Positions 1 through 6,048 are shown, numbered from the stretch's first letter. The stretch: DNA of 6,185 bases from Burkholderiales bacterium (GCA_947462175.1 CANHOE010000169.1:1-6185), one strand, 5' to 3'. Notes: generated by a model not told the origin, from the sequence alone. A program made the numbers and translations.

Positions 1-923
1 GGCAACTCCTGCAGGCAGAAGCTCAGCGCGACCAGCGCGGTCGGCAGGTGATACAGCATCACCCACAGCCCGGGCTTCTCGCCGAAATCGATGCGCGGGA
101 AAAGCAGCACCGCGATGATCAGGCCGACCGGGGTGAGGATCGGGATCGCGCGACGCAGCGCCGCCCACCAGCGCGCGCGCAGATGCTGCGCATGGAACCG
201 ACCCGGCGGTTCGGCCAGGGCCTGCGCCAGATGTTGCGCCGCGCGAGCTGCTGCCTGCTCGGCGAGTCGGGTGCGTCGCGCAGCCCCGCCACGCAGCCGG
301 AGCTTGCTTTCCCAGATGTCCTTCTTGCAGACCAGCCTCGTCCAGTCCCAGCCGATCACGGCCAGCAGGTCGTCCGGTAGCTCCAGTGCGCTGCCGTCGT
401 TGGCAGGCGTCGGTTGGATGGCGATGTCGGCCGAGACGCCGCGTGCCGCGGGCACGTTGATTGTCAGCGTGAGATCGGCCAGACGCACGACGGCGCGGGT
501 GAGCACCCGCGGCAAGTCCGTCTGGTCGTCGGCCGAGGCGGTCGGGTCAGTCGGTGCCGTGTAGCTGCGCGCCACCAGATAACCCGCGCCGGCGCTGAAC
601 TGCTGGTGGGGCGCAACCGCTTCGATGCGCGCCAGCAGGGCAGAAGGCTGGCGCCCACTGGTCTGCAGCGTGGCGGACTGACCATCGGCTGCGGTCAAGG
701 TGCGCGTCAGGTCGAAGTTGCCCGAGCGGTAACTGTCGAGTTGCAGGGTTTCGCGCAGAGCGGGTAGCCCTGCGCCGCTTGCAGCATGTTCGATCGGTTT
801 GAACAGCAAGCGTCGATTGAGCCGGTCGCTCGCGGCGAGATCGACCTGCCGGTTGCGACGAGTGAAAGGCTCGACGATGCCGAGGATGTCGTGGTGGCTC
901 AGCGGGCTCGCTGCGATCGCCAT
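1..923 (-). CDS. Hypothetical membrane-anchored protein, C-terminus beyond the window
   Basis: An open frame of 307 codons without a stop runs from an ATG at 923-921 to the left edge, so the C-terminus is missing. The N-terminus reads MAIAASPLSHHDILGIVEPF. Residues 1 to about 240 look soluble. They contain a conserved-looking arginine-rich stretch (FTRRNRQVDLAASDRLNRR), a region predicted to be beta-rich, and the segment LPDDLLAVIGWDWTRLVCKK. An alanine/arginine-rich, probably helical stretch follows near residues 215-255. Two hydrophobic segments come last, around PILTPVGLIIAVLLFP and WVMLYHLPTALVALSF, suggesting a membrane anchor near the C-terminus. No signal peptide is visible. The start lies 7 bases after the stop of the FAD dehydrogenase, so the two are probably co-transcribed and perhaps translationally coupled; the Shine-Dalgarno is weak. 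I do not recognise a named family. A membrane partner of the dehydrogenase is conceivable, but that rests on position alone. Confidence 0.8.
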   Translation of the reverse strand, partial: MAIAASPLSHHDILGIVEPFTRRNRQVDLAASDRLNRRLLFKPIEHAASGAGLPALRETLQLDSYRSGNFDLTRTLTAADGQSATLQTSGRQPSALLARIEAVAPHQQFSAGAGYLVARSYTAPTDPTASADDQTDLPRVLTRAVVRLADLTLTINVPAARGVSADIAIQPTPANDGSALELPDDLLAVIGWDWTRLVCKKDIWESKLRLRGGAARRTRLAEQAAARAAQHLAQALAEPPGRFHAQHLRARWWAALRRAIPILTPVGLIIAVLLFPRIDFGEKPGLWVMLYHLPTALVALSFCLQEL

Positions 924-930
924 CTGCGGC

Positions 931-2331
931 TCACAAGACGCGGCCTGGGTTCATCGTGCCACGCGGGTCGAGTGCGACCTTGATGGCGTGCATCAGTTGT
1001 CTCGCCACGGGCGACTGGGTCTGCGCCAGCATGTCCCGCTTGAGCGCGCCGATGCCATGTTCGGCCGAGATCGATCCGCCATGGGCCCGCACCGCGTCAA
1101 ACACCACGGCATTCACGGCCACCTCATGGTCGGCCAGGAAATCCGCGGCCGACACGCCCAGAGGCGCCTGCATGTTGTAGTGCAGGTTGCCGTCACCGAG
1201 GTGCCCGAAGTTGACGATGCGGATGCCGGGCCACGCTGTGCTCAGGACGGCGTCGGTTTCGTGCACGAATGTGGCAATGCTCGACACCGGCAGCGCGATG
1301 TCGTGCTTGATGTTCAGCCCCTCCTCGGCCTGCGCCAGCGGAATGCCCTCGCGCAGGCGCCACATCGCTGCGCTCTGTTCCAGGCTGGCTGCCACGACGG
1401 CATCGCTGATGCAGCCTTCGTGCAGTGCGGCTTCGAGCAGCGACTCGAACACGGTCTGAGCATGGGCCTCGCTTTCGGTGTCCGACTGTTCGAGCAGTAC
1501 GGTCCACGGCCCTGGCGGCAGCGGTTGAGGCCACTGCGGGAAACGGGTGCGCACCAGGTCCAGCGCGTGGCCGTTCATCACCTCGAAGCCGGTCAGGCCG
1601 GCGCCGAGCCGCGTGCGGGCGAGCGTCAACAACTGCACGGCGGCCTGGAGTGTTGGCGCCGCCGCCATCGCGGTGCAGATGGCTGCAGGCTGCGGCACCA
1701 GCTTCAGTGTCGCGCCAGTGATCACGCCCAGCGTGCCTTCGCTGCCAATGAAGAGGTCGCGCAGGTCGTAGCCGGTGTTGTCCTTGCGCAGACCGGTCAG
1801 GCCATTCCAGACATCGCCCGTTGCAGTGACAACCTCCAGACCCAGGCACAGCTCGCGGGCCGTGCCGTAGCGCAGCACCTGAGTCCCGCCTGCGTTGGTG
1901 GCGAGCGTGCCGCCGATGCTCGCGCTGCCTTCTGCTGCCAGGCTGAGTGGGTACAGCAGGCCGCGCGCGGATGCAGCCTGTTGCACTTGCTGCAGCACGC
2001 AACCGGCGTCCACCGTGATCGTCAGGTTGTCGGTGTCTATGGCGCGGATGTTCGCGAGCCGTGCCAGGCTCAGCAGCACCTGAGTGCCGCTGCCATCGGG
2101 CACCGAGCCGCCGACCAGGCCGGTGTTGCCGCCTTGCGGCACCAGGCTCGCACCGTGCCGCACGCAAGCCCGCACGACGCCTGCCACCTGGGCGGTGTCG
2201 GCCGGTCGCACGACGGCGAGCGCACGGCCCCGGTAGCGACGGCGCCAGTCGATTTCCCAGGCCGACAGATCGCCGTCGATCAGCACCTGGTCGGTACCGA
2301 GGGCAGCGCGCAGATCGTCGAGCAGGGTCAT
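931..2331 (-). CDS. FAD-binding oxidoreductase, D-2-hydroxyacid dehydrogenase (GlcD/D2HGDH family)
   Basis: The protein has 466 residues, a normal length for bacterial D-2-hydroxyglutarate or D-lactate dehydrogenases. An N-terminal PCMH-type FAD-binding domain (about 30-215) shows PQGGNTGLVGG (65-75), SIGGTLATNAGG (138-149) and DNTGYDLRDLFIGSEGTLG (184-202). The C-terminal FAD-oxidase domain (about 216-466) carries NFGHLGDGNLHYN (374-386) and SAEHGIG (422-428). By family knowledge, His377, His384 and Glu424 match the metal- and substrate-binding residues of D2HGDH-type enzymes. The expected reaction is oxidation of a D-2-hydroxyacid to the 2-oxoacid, with FADH2 reoxidised by an electron-transfer flavoprotein or a quinone. 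The exact substrate (2-hydroxyglutarate, lactate, glycolate) cannot be read from the sequence. No iron-sulfur subunit gene is adjacent, which favours a single-subunit enzyme over glycolate oxidase GlcDEF. The start fits the family N-terminus, but no clear Shine-Dalgarno precedes it and a hairpin sits 2 bases upstream. Confidence 0.93.
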   Translation of the reverse strand: MTLLDDLRAALGTDQVLIDGDLSAWEIDWRRRYRGRALAVVRPADTAQVAGVVRACVRHGASLVPQGGNTGLVGGSVPDGSGTQVLLSLARLANIRAIDTDNLTITVDAGCVLQQVQQAASARGLLYPLSLAAEGSASIGGTLATNAGGTQVLRYGTARELCLGLEVVTATGDVWNGLTGLRKDNTGYDLRDLFIGSEGTLGVITGATLKLVPQPAAICTAMAAAPTLQAAVQLLTLARTRLGAGLTGFEVMNGHALDLVRTRFPQWPQPLPPGPWTVLLEQSDTESEAHAQTVFESLLEAALHEGCISDAVVAASLEQSAAMWRLREGIPLAQAEEGLNIKHDIALPVSSIATFVHETDAVLSTAWPGIRIVNFGHLGDGNLHYNMQAPLGVSAADFLADHEVAVNAVVFDAVRAHGGSISAEHGIGALKRDMLAQTQSPVARQLMHAIKVALDPRGTMNPGRVL

Positions 2332-2333
2332 GG

Positions 2334-2350
2334 CGAAGCGCGGCGCTTCG
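2334..2350 (-). promoter_or_regulatory. Hairpin directly upstream of the FAD dehydrogenase start codon
   Basis: CGAAGCG and CGCTTCG form a perfect 7-base-pair stem around a 3-base loop. It ends 2 bases before the ATG at 2331-2329, inside the 31-base gap after the DUF2069 stop. It occupies the place where a ribosome binding site should be, and no purine-rich Shine-Dalgarno is seen. It could limit initiation on this cistron, or act as a processing or stability element between two cistrons. The structure is seen; the role is inferred. Confidence 0.4.
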
Positions 2351-2362
2351 GGCCGTCAGGCG

Positions 2363-2797
2363 TCAGTGGGCGGCGGTGTCCGCGTTGGCCGCCGCCAGGG
2401 CGTGTGCCCGGTACAGTCGCCAGCGCACATGCACCGCGCAGGCGGCGAACAGCATCACGCACAGCACCACCTCAATACCGGCCAGCCAGGCACTGATGCC
2501 ACGGTCGCCCGAGGCACGAATCACGCCTTCGATGAAGTACAGCCAGATCATCAGGCTGACCCAGCGGTAGGTGTACATGCGGTTCTTCAACAGCCCGACC
2601 AGCGGCACCGCCAGCGGCAGCACCTTCAGCGCCAGCGTGCGGTTGCCGGTCGGCGCGAGCACCAGCTCCCACGCGAGACCCAGCACGATCAGGCCGAGCA
2701 GGCTGCCCACCGCGACGGCGCGGCTCCATGCGACGACGGGAGGCAGTGCCGATGCTGGCGCATCGATGTTGGAGGAGAGCGGTGGGGTGGTGGACAT
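2363..2797 (-). CDS. DUF2069-family small integral membrane protein
   Basis: With the start chosen here the protein has 144 residues. Four hydrophobic segments lie at about 25-46, 54-70, 78-94 and 102-124. The stretch LLKNRMYTYRWVSLMIWLYF (69-88), followed by EGVIRAS (90-96), is characteristic of the DUF2069 family of predicted inner-membrane proteins in beta- and gammaproteobacteria. The function of the family is not known. A short charged, alanine-rich tail ends the protein. The same frame has in-frame ATGs at 2803, 2812, 2815 and 2821. I chose 2797 because it gives a typical short N-terminus before the first membrane segment and leaves the inverted repeat in the control region. The ATG at 2821 has a slightly better upstream purine stretch (GGGA) and remains possible. 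It heads the minus-strand cluster, 31 bases ahead of the FAD dehydrogenase, and is divergent from yihY. Confidence 0.85.
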   Translation of the reverse strand: MSTTPPLSSNIDAPASALPPVVAWSRAVAVGSLLGLIVLGLAWELVLAPTGNRTLALKVLPLAVPLVGLLKNRMYTYRWVSLMIWLYFIEGVIRASGDRGISAWLAGIEVVLCVMLFAACAVHVRWRLYRAHALAAANADTAAH

Positions 2798-2800
2798 ACT

Positions 2801-2826
2801 CATCGATGGCATCATAGCCATCGATG
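2801..2826. promoter_or_regulatory. 10-base inverted repeat at the divergent DUF2069/yihY junction, possible operator
   Basis: CATCGATGGC (2801-2810) and GCCATCGATG (2817-2826) are perfect inverted repeats around the 6-base spacer ATCATA. The yihY start codon is the last three bases of the right arm. The mirror-image ATG of the left arm (2803-2801 on the minus strand) is in frame with DUF2069. The spacer reads TATGAT on the minus strand, one base from the sigma-70 -10 consensus, and would start transcription near 2804. A good -35 is not visible. On the plus strand a weaker -10-like CATACT lies at 2795-2800. The dyad therefore sits where a regulator of both genes would bind, or where a hairpin could cover both starts. 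This reading is inferred. Confidence 0.4.
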
Positions 2827-4071
2827 GAGTTCCCACGGACGCACAAGGCCACGGTCGCCGAGACTTGGCGCCAGCAGGCGGCGATCTGGCTGGTGACGCT
2901 ACAGACTTGGCCGTGGATGGACACCGTCCGCACATTGCGCCAGCGCTTTCGCGAAGACTGCCTCGGCCTGACTGCCGGCAGCCTCACTTTCACCACGCTG
3001 ATTTCGCTGGTACCGCTGCTCACCGTGATGCTGGCGGTGTTCTCGGCTTTCCCGATGTTCTCGAACTTCCAGGGCGCGCTGGAAAAGTACTTCCTGCAGG
3101 CGCTGGTGCCCGAGGGCATCGCCCGGCCTGTGCTGGGCGCATTGACGCAGTTCGCGGGCAAGGCCAAGCGCCTGGGCGCCGTCGGCCTGATCGTGCTGGT
3201 GGTGACGGCGATCGCGCTGATGCTGACCATCGACCGCACGCTGAATGCGATCTGGCGCGTGCGCTCGTCGCGACCGATGGCGCAGCGGGTGCTGGTTTAT
3301 TGGGCCGCGGCGACCTTGGGCCCTCTGCTGCTGGGTGTCAGCCTCAGCGTCACCTCATATGCGATCTCGGCGTCGCGCGGCTTTGTCAGCGTGCTGCCTG
3401 GCGGCGTCAGCCTGCTGCTTCTTACGGTGGAGTTCGCCCTGCAAGCGCTGGGCATGGCGGCACTCTTCTACTACGTGCCGAACACCCGGGTGCAGTGGCG
3501 CCATGCGCTGGCGGGCGGCGTGTTCGTGGCGATCGGGTTCGAGCTGGCCAAGGAGGCCTTGGGCTGGTACCTGCGGCAGGTGCCAACTTACTCGACCATT
3601 TACGGCGCCTTCGCGACGGTGCCGATCTTCCTGATCTGGATCTACCTCGGCTGGGTGATCGTGCTGCTCGGCGCGGTGATTGCTGCCTACGCCCCAACGC
3701 TGCAGGCCCGCGTCGTCCAGCGCGGCCATGTGCCGGGTTACCGGTTCGAACTGGCGGTCTCGGTGCTGCGCAGTCTGGCGAAGGCACGCCAGGGCGGAGA
3801 GCGTGGCCTGTCAGCGCTGCAGATCGCGAAGGCGCTGAACGCCGATCCGCTGCAGGTTGAACCGGCATTGCATGCGCTGGTCGCCATCGACTGGGTGGGC
3901 CGCCTCGACGAGGCTGGCGGATTCCGGTACGTGCTGCTGTGCGATCCGGACACCACTGCTGCCCGCGCGTTGCTGGCCACGACCTTGCTCGATCCGTCGC
4001 CGCAGCTGGCTGCGTTCTGGCAGCGGGCGAACCTTGATCGGCTGACGCTGGGGGATCTGATTGCGCCCTGA
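2824..4071 (+). CDS. yihY: YihY/UPF0761-family inner-membrane protein with C-terminal cytoplasmic extension
   Basis: The protein has 415 residues. The conserved block starts at about residue 37 (LRQRFREDCLGLTAGSLTFT) and continues through six hydrophobic segments near 52-76, 116-135, 154-180, 192-217, 226-246 and 262-290. Family signatures include LTIDRTLNAIWRVR (134-147) and TYSTIYGAFATVPIFLIWIY (255-274). YihY was once misnamed ribonuclease BN (Rbn); the true RNase BN is another protein and the role of YihY remains unsettled. About 120 residues follow the last membrane segment. Residues 330-372 look like a small winged-helix-type domain, a length seen in betaproteobacterial members but absent from the shorter enteric form. 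The ATG at 2824 is the first in frame and has no good Shine-Dalgarno. GTG at 2893 and ATG at 2917 are alternatives just before the conserved block. It is divergent from the DUF2069 gene. Confidence 0.92.
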   Translation: MEFPRTHKATVAETWRQQAAIWLVTLQTWPWMDTVRTLRQRFREDCLGLTAGSLTFTTLISLVPLLTVMLAVFSAFPMFSNFQGALEKYFLQALVPEGIARPVLGALTQFAGKAKRLGAVGLIVLVVTAIALMLTIDRTLNAIWRVRSSRPMAQRVLVYWAAATLGPLLLGVSLSVTSYAISASRGFVSVLPGGVSLLLLTVEFALQALGMAALFYYVPNTRVQWRHALAGGVFVAIGFELAKEALGWYLRQVPTYSTIYGAFATVPIFLIWIYLGWVIVLLGAVIAAYAPTLQARVVQRGHVPGYRFELAVSVLRSLAKARQGGERGLSALQIAKALNADPLQVEPALHALVAIDWVGRLDEAGGFRYVLLCDPDTTAARALLATTLLDPSPQLAAFWQRANLDRLTLGDLIAP

Positions 4072-4089
4072 CCTCGTCGATTGACGAGG
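4072..4089 (+). terminator. Hairpin immediately after the yihY stop codon
   Basis: CCTCGTC (4072-4078) and GACGAGG (4083-4089) form a perfect 7-base-pair stem with the 4-base loop GATT, starting on the base after the TGA. No T-run follows, so it is not a canonical intrinsic terminator. It may protect the 3' end or assist termination. The right arm, extended by one base, can instead pair through CGAGGC (4085-4090) with GCCTCG at 4099-4104. Confidence 0.4.
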
Positions 4090-4146
4090 CCGCAAGACGC
4101 CTCGACTCAGGCGGTTGCGACAATGTTCCCGGGCCCGGTTTGGGTC

Positions 4147-4182
4147 TATATTGACCTCATCCACTTTGCCTGCGTTGAGGAG
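4147..4182 (+). promoter_or_regulatory. Candidate -10 box and Shine-Dalgarno of the CBS-domain gene
   Basis: TATATT at 4147-4152 is a good -10-like box in an otherwise GC-rich gap. No convincing -35 lies 16-18 bases upstream, the nearest being TGTTCC at 4124-4129. Transcription would start near 4159, giving a leader of about 30 bases. GAGGAG at 4177-4182, 6 bases before the ATG at 4189, is the best ribosome binding site in the window and fixes that start. The perfect palindrome CCGGGCCCGG at 4129-4138 lies just upstream of the -10 box. Confidence 0.4.
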
Positions 4183-4188
4183 ACTCCC

Positions 4189-4671
4189 ATGAAGGTCACC
4201 CACATCCTGAGTGCCAAGGGCAACACGCTGTACACCGTCGGTTCCGATACGCCCCTGTCGCAAGCCCTGCAGACGATGGCCGAGAAGGACATCGGTTCGC
4301 TCGTCGTCATGGACCACGGCGAACTCGTCGGCATGCTGACCTTTCGAGAGGTGATTCAGGCCGTCGTTCGCAACGGCGGCACGGTCGGCTCGCTGATCGT
4401 TCATTCCGTGATGGACGACTGCCCGCTCACCTGCACGCCAGACACCGAGATGGACGAGGTGCGTCGCATGATGCTTGGTCACCATGCCCGCTACATGCCG
4501 GTGATGACGCAGCGCACGTTGATGGGCGTGATCTCGTTCTACGACGTCGCCAAGGCCGTGGTCGATTCGCAGGACTTCGAGAACCGCATGCTGAAGGCGT
4601 ACATCCGCGACTGGCCAGTCGAAGGGCCAGCGAAGGAGTCCGCGGAAGCGTCCGGTCAGTCCACGGGCTGA
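4189..4671 (+). CDS. Stand-alone CBS-domain pair protein
   Basis: The protein has 160 residues and is almost entirely a tandem CBS (Bateman) module. CBS1 spans about 10-62, with IGSLVVMDHGELVGMLTFRE (35-54). CBS2 spans about 72-126, with the hinge VMDDCPLTCTPDTEMDEVRR (74-93) and the closing strand YMPVMTQRTLMGVISFYDVA (102-121). A charged tail rich in E, S and A ends it. CBS pairs usually bind adenine nucleotides such as AMP, ATP or S-adenosylmethionine and regulate attached or partner proteins. No catalytic or membrane domain is fused, so the partner is unknown. The frame stays open upstream to 4081, but the ATG at 4189 is preferred because GAGGAG lies 6 bases before it and the CBS fold starts there. 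The 117-base gap after yihY with its own -10-like box suggests a separate transcript. It is probably cytoplasmic, with no signal peptide or membrane segment. Confidence 0.93.
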   Translation: MKVTHILSAKGNTLYTVGSDTPLSQALQTMAEKDIGSLVVMDHGELVGMLTFREVIQAVVRNGGTVGSLIVHSVMDDCPLTCTPDTEMDEVRRMMLGHHARYMPVMTQRTLMGVISFYDVAKAVVDSQDFENRMLKAYIRDWPVEGPAKESAEASGQSTG

Positions 4672-4733
4672 GACAGGCCTCGGTCTGGTGTCTCCGCGCG
4701 GTCGGCGCACCGGCCAAGCGCACCGGCGCGACA

Positions 4734-4761
4734 TGCTCGCGGCCCGCTTCGGGCGTGAGCA
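4734..4761 (+). terminator. Strong hairpin between the CBS gene and aroC, possible terminator
   Basis: The stretch folds into about 12 base pairs: TGCTCGC (4734-4740) with GTGAGCA (4755-4761), including one G-T wobble, then GCCCG with CGGGC around the loop CTT, with one bulged G at 4741. It lies 62 bases after the CBS stop. Only scattered T residues follow, so as an intrinsic terminator it would be weak. It also lies just before the candidate aroC promoter and partly overlaps its -35 position. Confidence 0.42.
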
Positions 4762-4773
4762 AGCTGGCTTGAT

Positions 4774-4782
4774 TGCTATGCT
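4774..4782 (+). promoter_or_regulatory. Candidate extended -10 promoter for aroC
   Basis: TGCTATGCT at 4774-4782 fits an extended -10 element (TGn followed by TATGCT, which differs from TATAAT at two positions). The best -35-like hexamer, GTGAGC at 4755-4760, is poor, which is acceptable for extended -10 promoters. Transcription would start near 4789 and give a leader of about 70 bases before the aroC ATG at 4860. The leader contains a small hairpin, TGCGGC/GCCGCA, at 4798-4812. All of this is inferred from motifs. Confidence 0.33.
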
Positions 4783-4859
4783 CGGCGTTTGGCCTGATGC
4801 GGCTGAGCCGCAGCGGCAGGGCCGACTTACCACCTCGCACACCTCGAAAGCCCGTCGCC

Positions 4860-5966
4860 ATGTCCGGCAGTACCCTCGGCCACCTGTTCTGCGTCACCAA
4901 CTTCGGTGAGTCTCACGGCCCCGCCATCGGCTGCGTGATCGATGGTTGCCCGCCCGGCATGACGCTGAGCGAAGCCGACATTCAACCCGAGCTCGACCGC
5001 CGCCGCCCCGGCACCAGCCGCCACGTGACGCAGCGCAACGAGCCGGATGCGGTCGAGATCTTGTCCGGTGTTTACGAAGGCAAGACCACCGGCACGCCGA
5101 TCTGTCTGCTGATCCGCAACACCGACCAGCGTAGCAAGGACTACGGCAACATCCTCCAGACCTTCCGCCCCGGCCACGCCGACTACACCTACTGGCACAA
5201 GTACGGCCTGCGCGACCCGCGCGGTGGTGGCCGCAGCTCGGCGCGGCTCACTGCGCCGATGGTCGGTGCTGGCGCGGTGGCAAAAAAGTGGCTGCGCGAG
5301 CACCACGGCGTGAGCTTTTCCGGGCACATGTCGCAGCTGGGCGAGCTCGCCATCCCGTTCGAATCGCTTGAGCACGTGCCGAACAATCCGTTTTTCGCTG
5401 CCAATGTCAGCGATATCCCGCGACTTGAGGCCTATATGGACGATCTTCGCAAGGCCGGTGACTCCTGCGGCGCGCGCATCGAGGTGGTCGCGCGCGGCGT
5501 TCCCGTGGGCTGGGGCGAGCCGTTGTTCGACAAGCTCGACGCCGATATCGCCCACGCGATGATGGGCATCAATGCAGTCAAGGGCGTCGAGATCGGCGCT
5601 GGTTTCGCCATCGTCAGCCAACGCGGCACCACCCACGGCGACGAGCTGACCCCTTCGGGCTTTCGTGGCAACAACGCCGGTGGCGTGCTCGGGGGCATCT
5701 CCACCGGACAGGACATCACCGTGTCCATCGCGATCAAGCCGACCAGTTCGATCCGCAGCCCTCGCCAGTCCATCGATCTCGACGGCCAGCCAGCGACGGT
5801 GGAAACCTTCGGCCGCCACGACCCCTGCGTCGGTATCCGGGCGACCCCGATTGCCGAGGCCATGCTGGCGCTGGTGCTGATGGACCACGCACTGCGCCAC
5901 CGCGCCCAGTGTGGTGAGGTGCAGGTGGCAGCGGCCCCCATCGCCGCGCGGCATCCAGGCGACTGA
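4860..5966 (+). CDS. aroC: Chorismate synthase
   Basis: The protein has 368 residues, normal for the bacterial enzyme. It catalyses the last step of the shikimate pathway, the trans-1,4 elimination of phosphate from 5-enolpyruvylshikimate 3-phosphate to give chorismate. The enzyme needs reduced FMN and acts as a cytoplasmic homotetramer. All family signatures are present: GESHGPAIGCVIDGCPPG (16-33, with the active-site His19), RPGHADYTYWHKYG (103-116, with His106), RDPRGGGRSSAR (118-129), NNAGGVLGGIS (271-281) and RHDPCVGIRATPIAEAMLAL (319-338). The start at 4860 gives the standard N-terminus MSGSTLGHLFCVTNFGESHG. The same frame is open to 4773 but that extension matches nothing in the family. 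The Shine-Dalgarno is weak (GAAAG at about 4845). The 188-base gap after the CBS gene holds a hairpin and a candidate promoter, so aroC is probably transcribed on its own or only partly with its neighbour. No key residue is missing. Confidence 0.98.
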   Translation: MSGSTLGHLFCVTNFGESHGPAIGCVIDGCPPGMTLSEADIQPELDRRRPGTSRHVTQRNEPDAVEILSGVYEGKTTGTPICLLIRNTDQRSKDYGNILQTFRPGHADYTYWHKYGLRDPRGGGRSSARLTAPMVGAGAVAKKWLREHHGVSFSGHMSQLGELAIPFESLEHVPNNPFFAANVSDIPRLEAYMDDLRKAGDSCGARIEVVARGVPVGWGEPLFDKLDADIAHAMMGINAVKGVEIGAGFAIVSQRGTTHGDELTPSGFRGNNAGGVLGGISTGQDITVSIAIKPTSSIRSPRQSIDLDGQPATVETFGRHDPCVGIRATPIAEAMLALVLMDHALRHRAQCGEVQVAAAPIAARHPGD

Positions 5967-6002
5967 AACCGCAGAAAGCGCCATTTGGTTGGAAAAACAC
6001 AT

Positions 6003-6048
6003 CGACTGCTCTTCAGTCGGTACAGCGTTGTCCGAAAAGCTGACAACG
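6003..6048. other. Two adjacent hairpins downstream of aroC
   Basis: CGACTG (6003-6008) pairs with CAGTCG (6014-6019) across 5 bases. CGTTGTC (6026-6032) pairs with GACAACG (6042-6048) across a 9-base loop. They lie in the 141-base gap between aroC and the next start. Neither is followed by a T-run, so they are at best weak or factor-dependent terminator elements for aroC. A third short dyad, TCCGG/CCGGA, lies at 6069-6083. Confidence 0.35.

Noticed and set aside
48..767. Three short plus-strand frames at the left edge
   Set aside because: They lie opposite an uninterrupted 307-codon minus-strand frame with sensible protein composition and operon spacing.
799..2496. A 565-codon open frame on the plus strand opposite the FAD dehydrogenase
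   Set aside because: It is a mirror frame created by the high G/C third-position bias of the real gene. Its protein is rich in R, H, Q and A and has no recognisable motif, whereas the minus-strand protein carries complete family signatures.
2571..3860. A 429-codon plus-strand frame overlapping DUF2069 and yihY
   Set aside because: It is an out-of-frame reading of yihY; the frame from 2824 contains the membrane segments and family motifs.
4081..4188. N-terminal extension of the CBS protein by 36 residues
   Set aside because: The extension crosses the promoter-like region, and the strong GAGGAG ribosome binding site points to the ATG at 4189.
3811..4842. A 343-codon minus-strand open frame spanning the yihY end, the CBS gene and the gap before aroC
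   Set aside because: It runs across two well-supported genes on the other strand and an arginine-rich composition is all it shows.
4773..4859. N-terminal extension of chorismate synthase by 29 residues
   Set aside because: The arginine-rich extension matches nothing in the family, while the ATG at 4860 gives the standard N-terminus.
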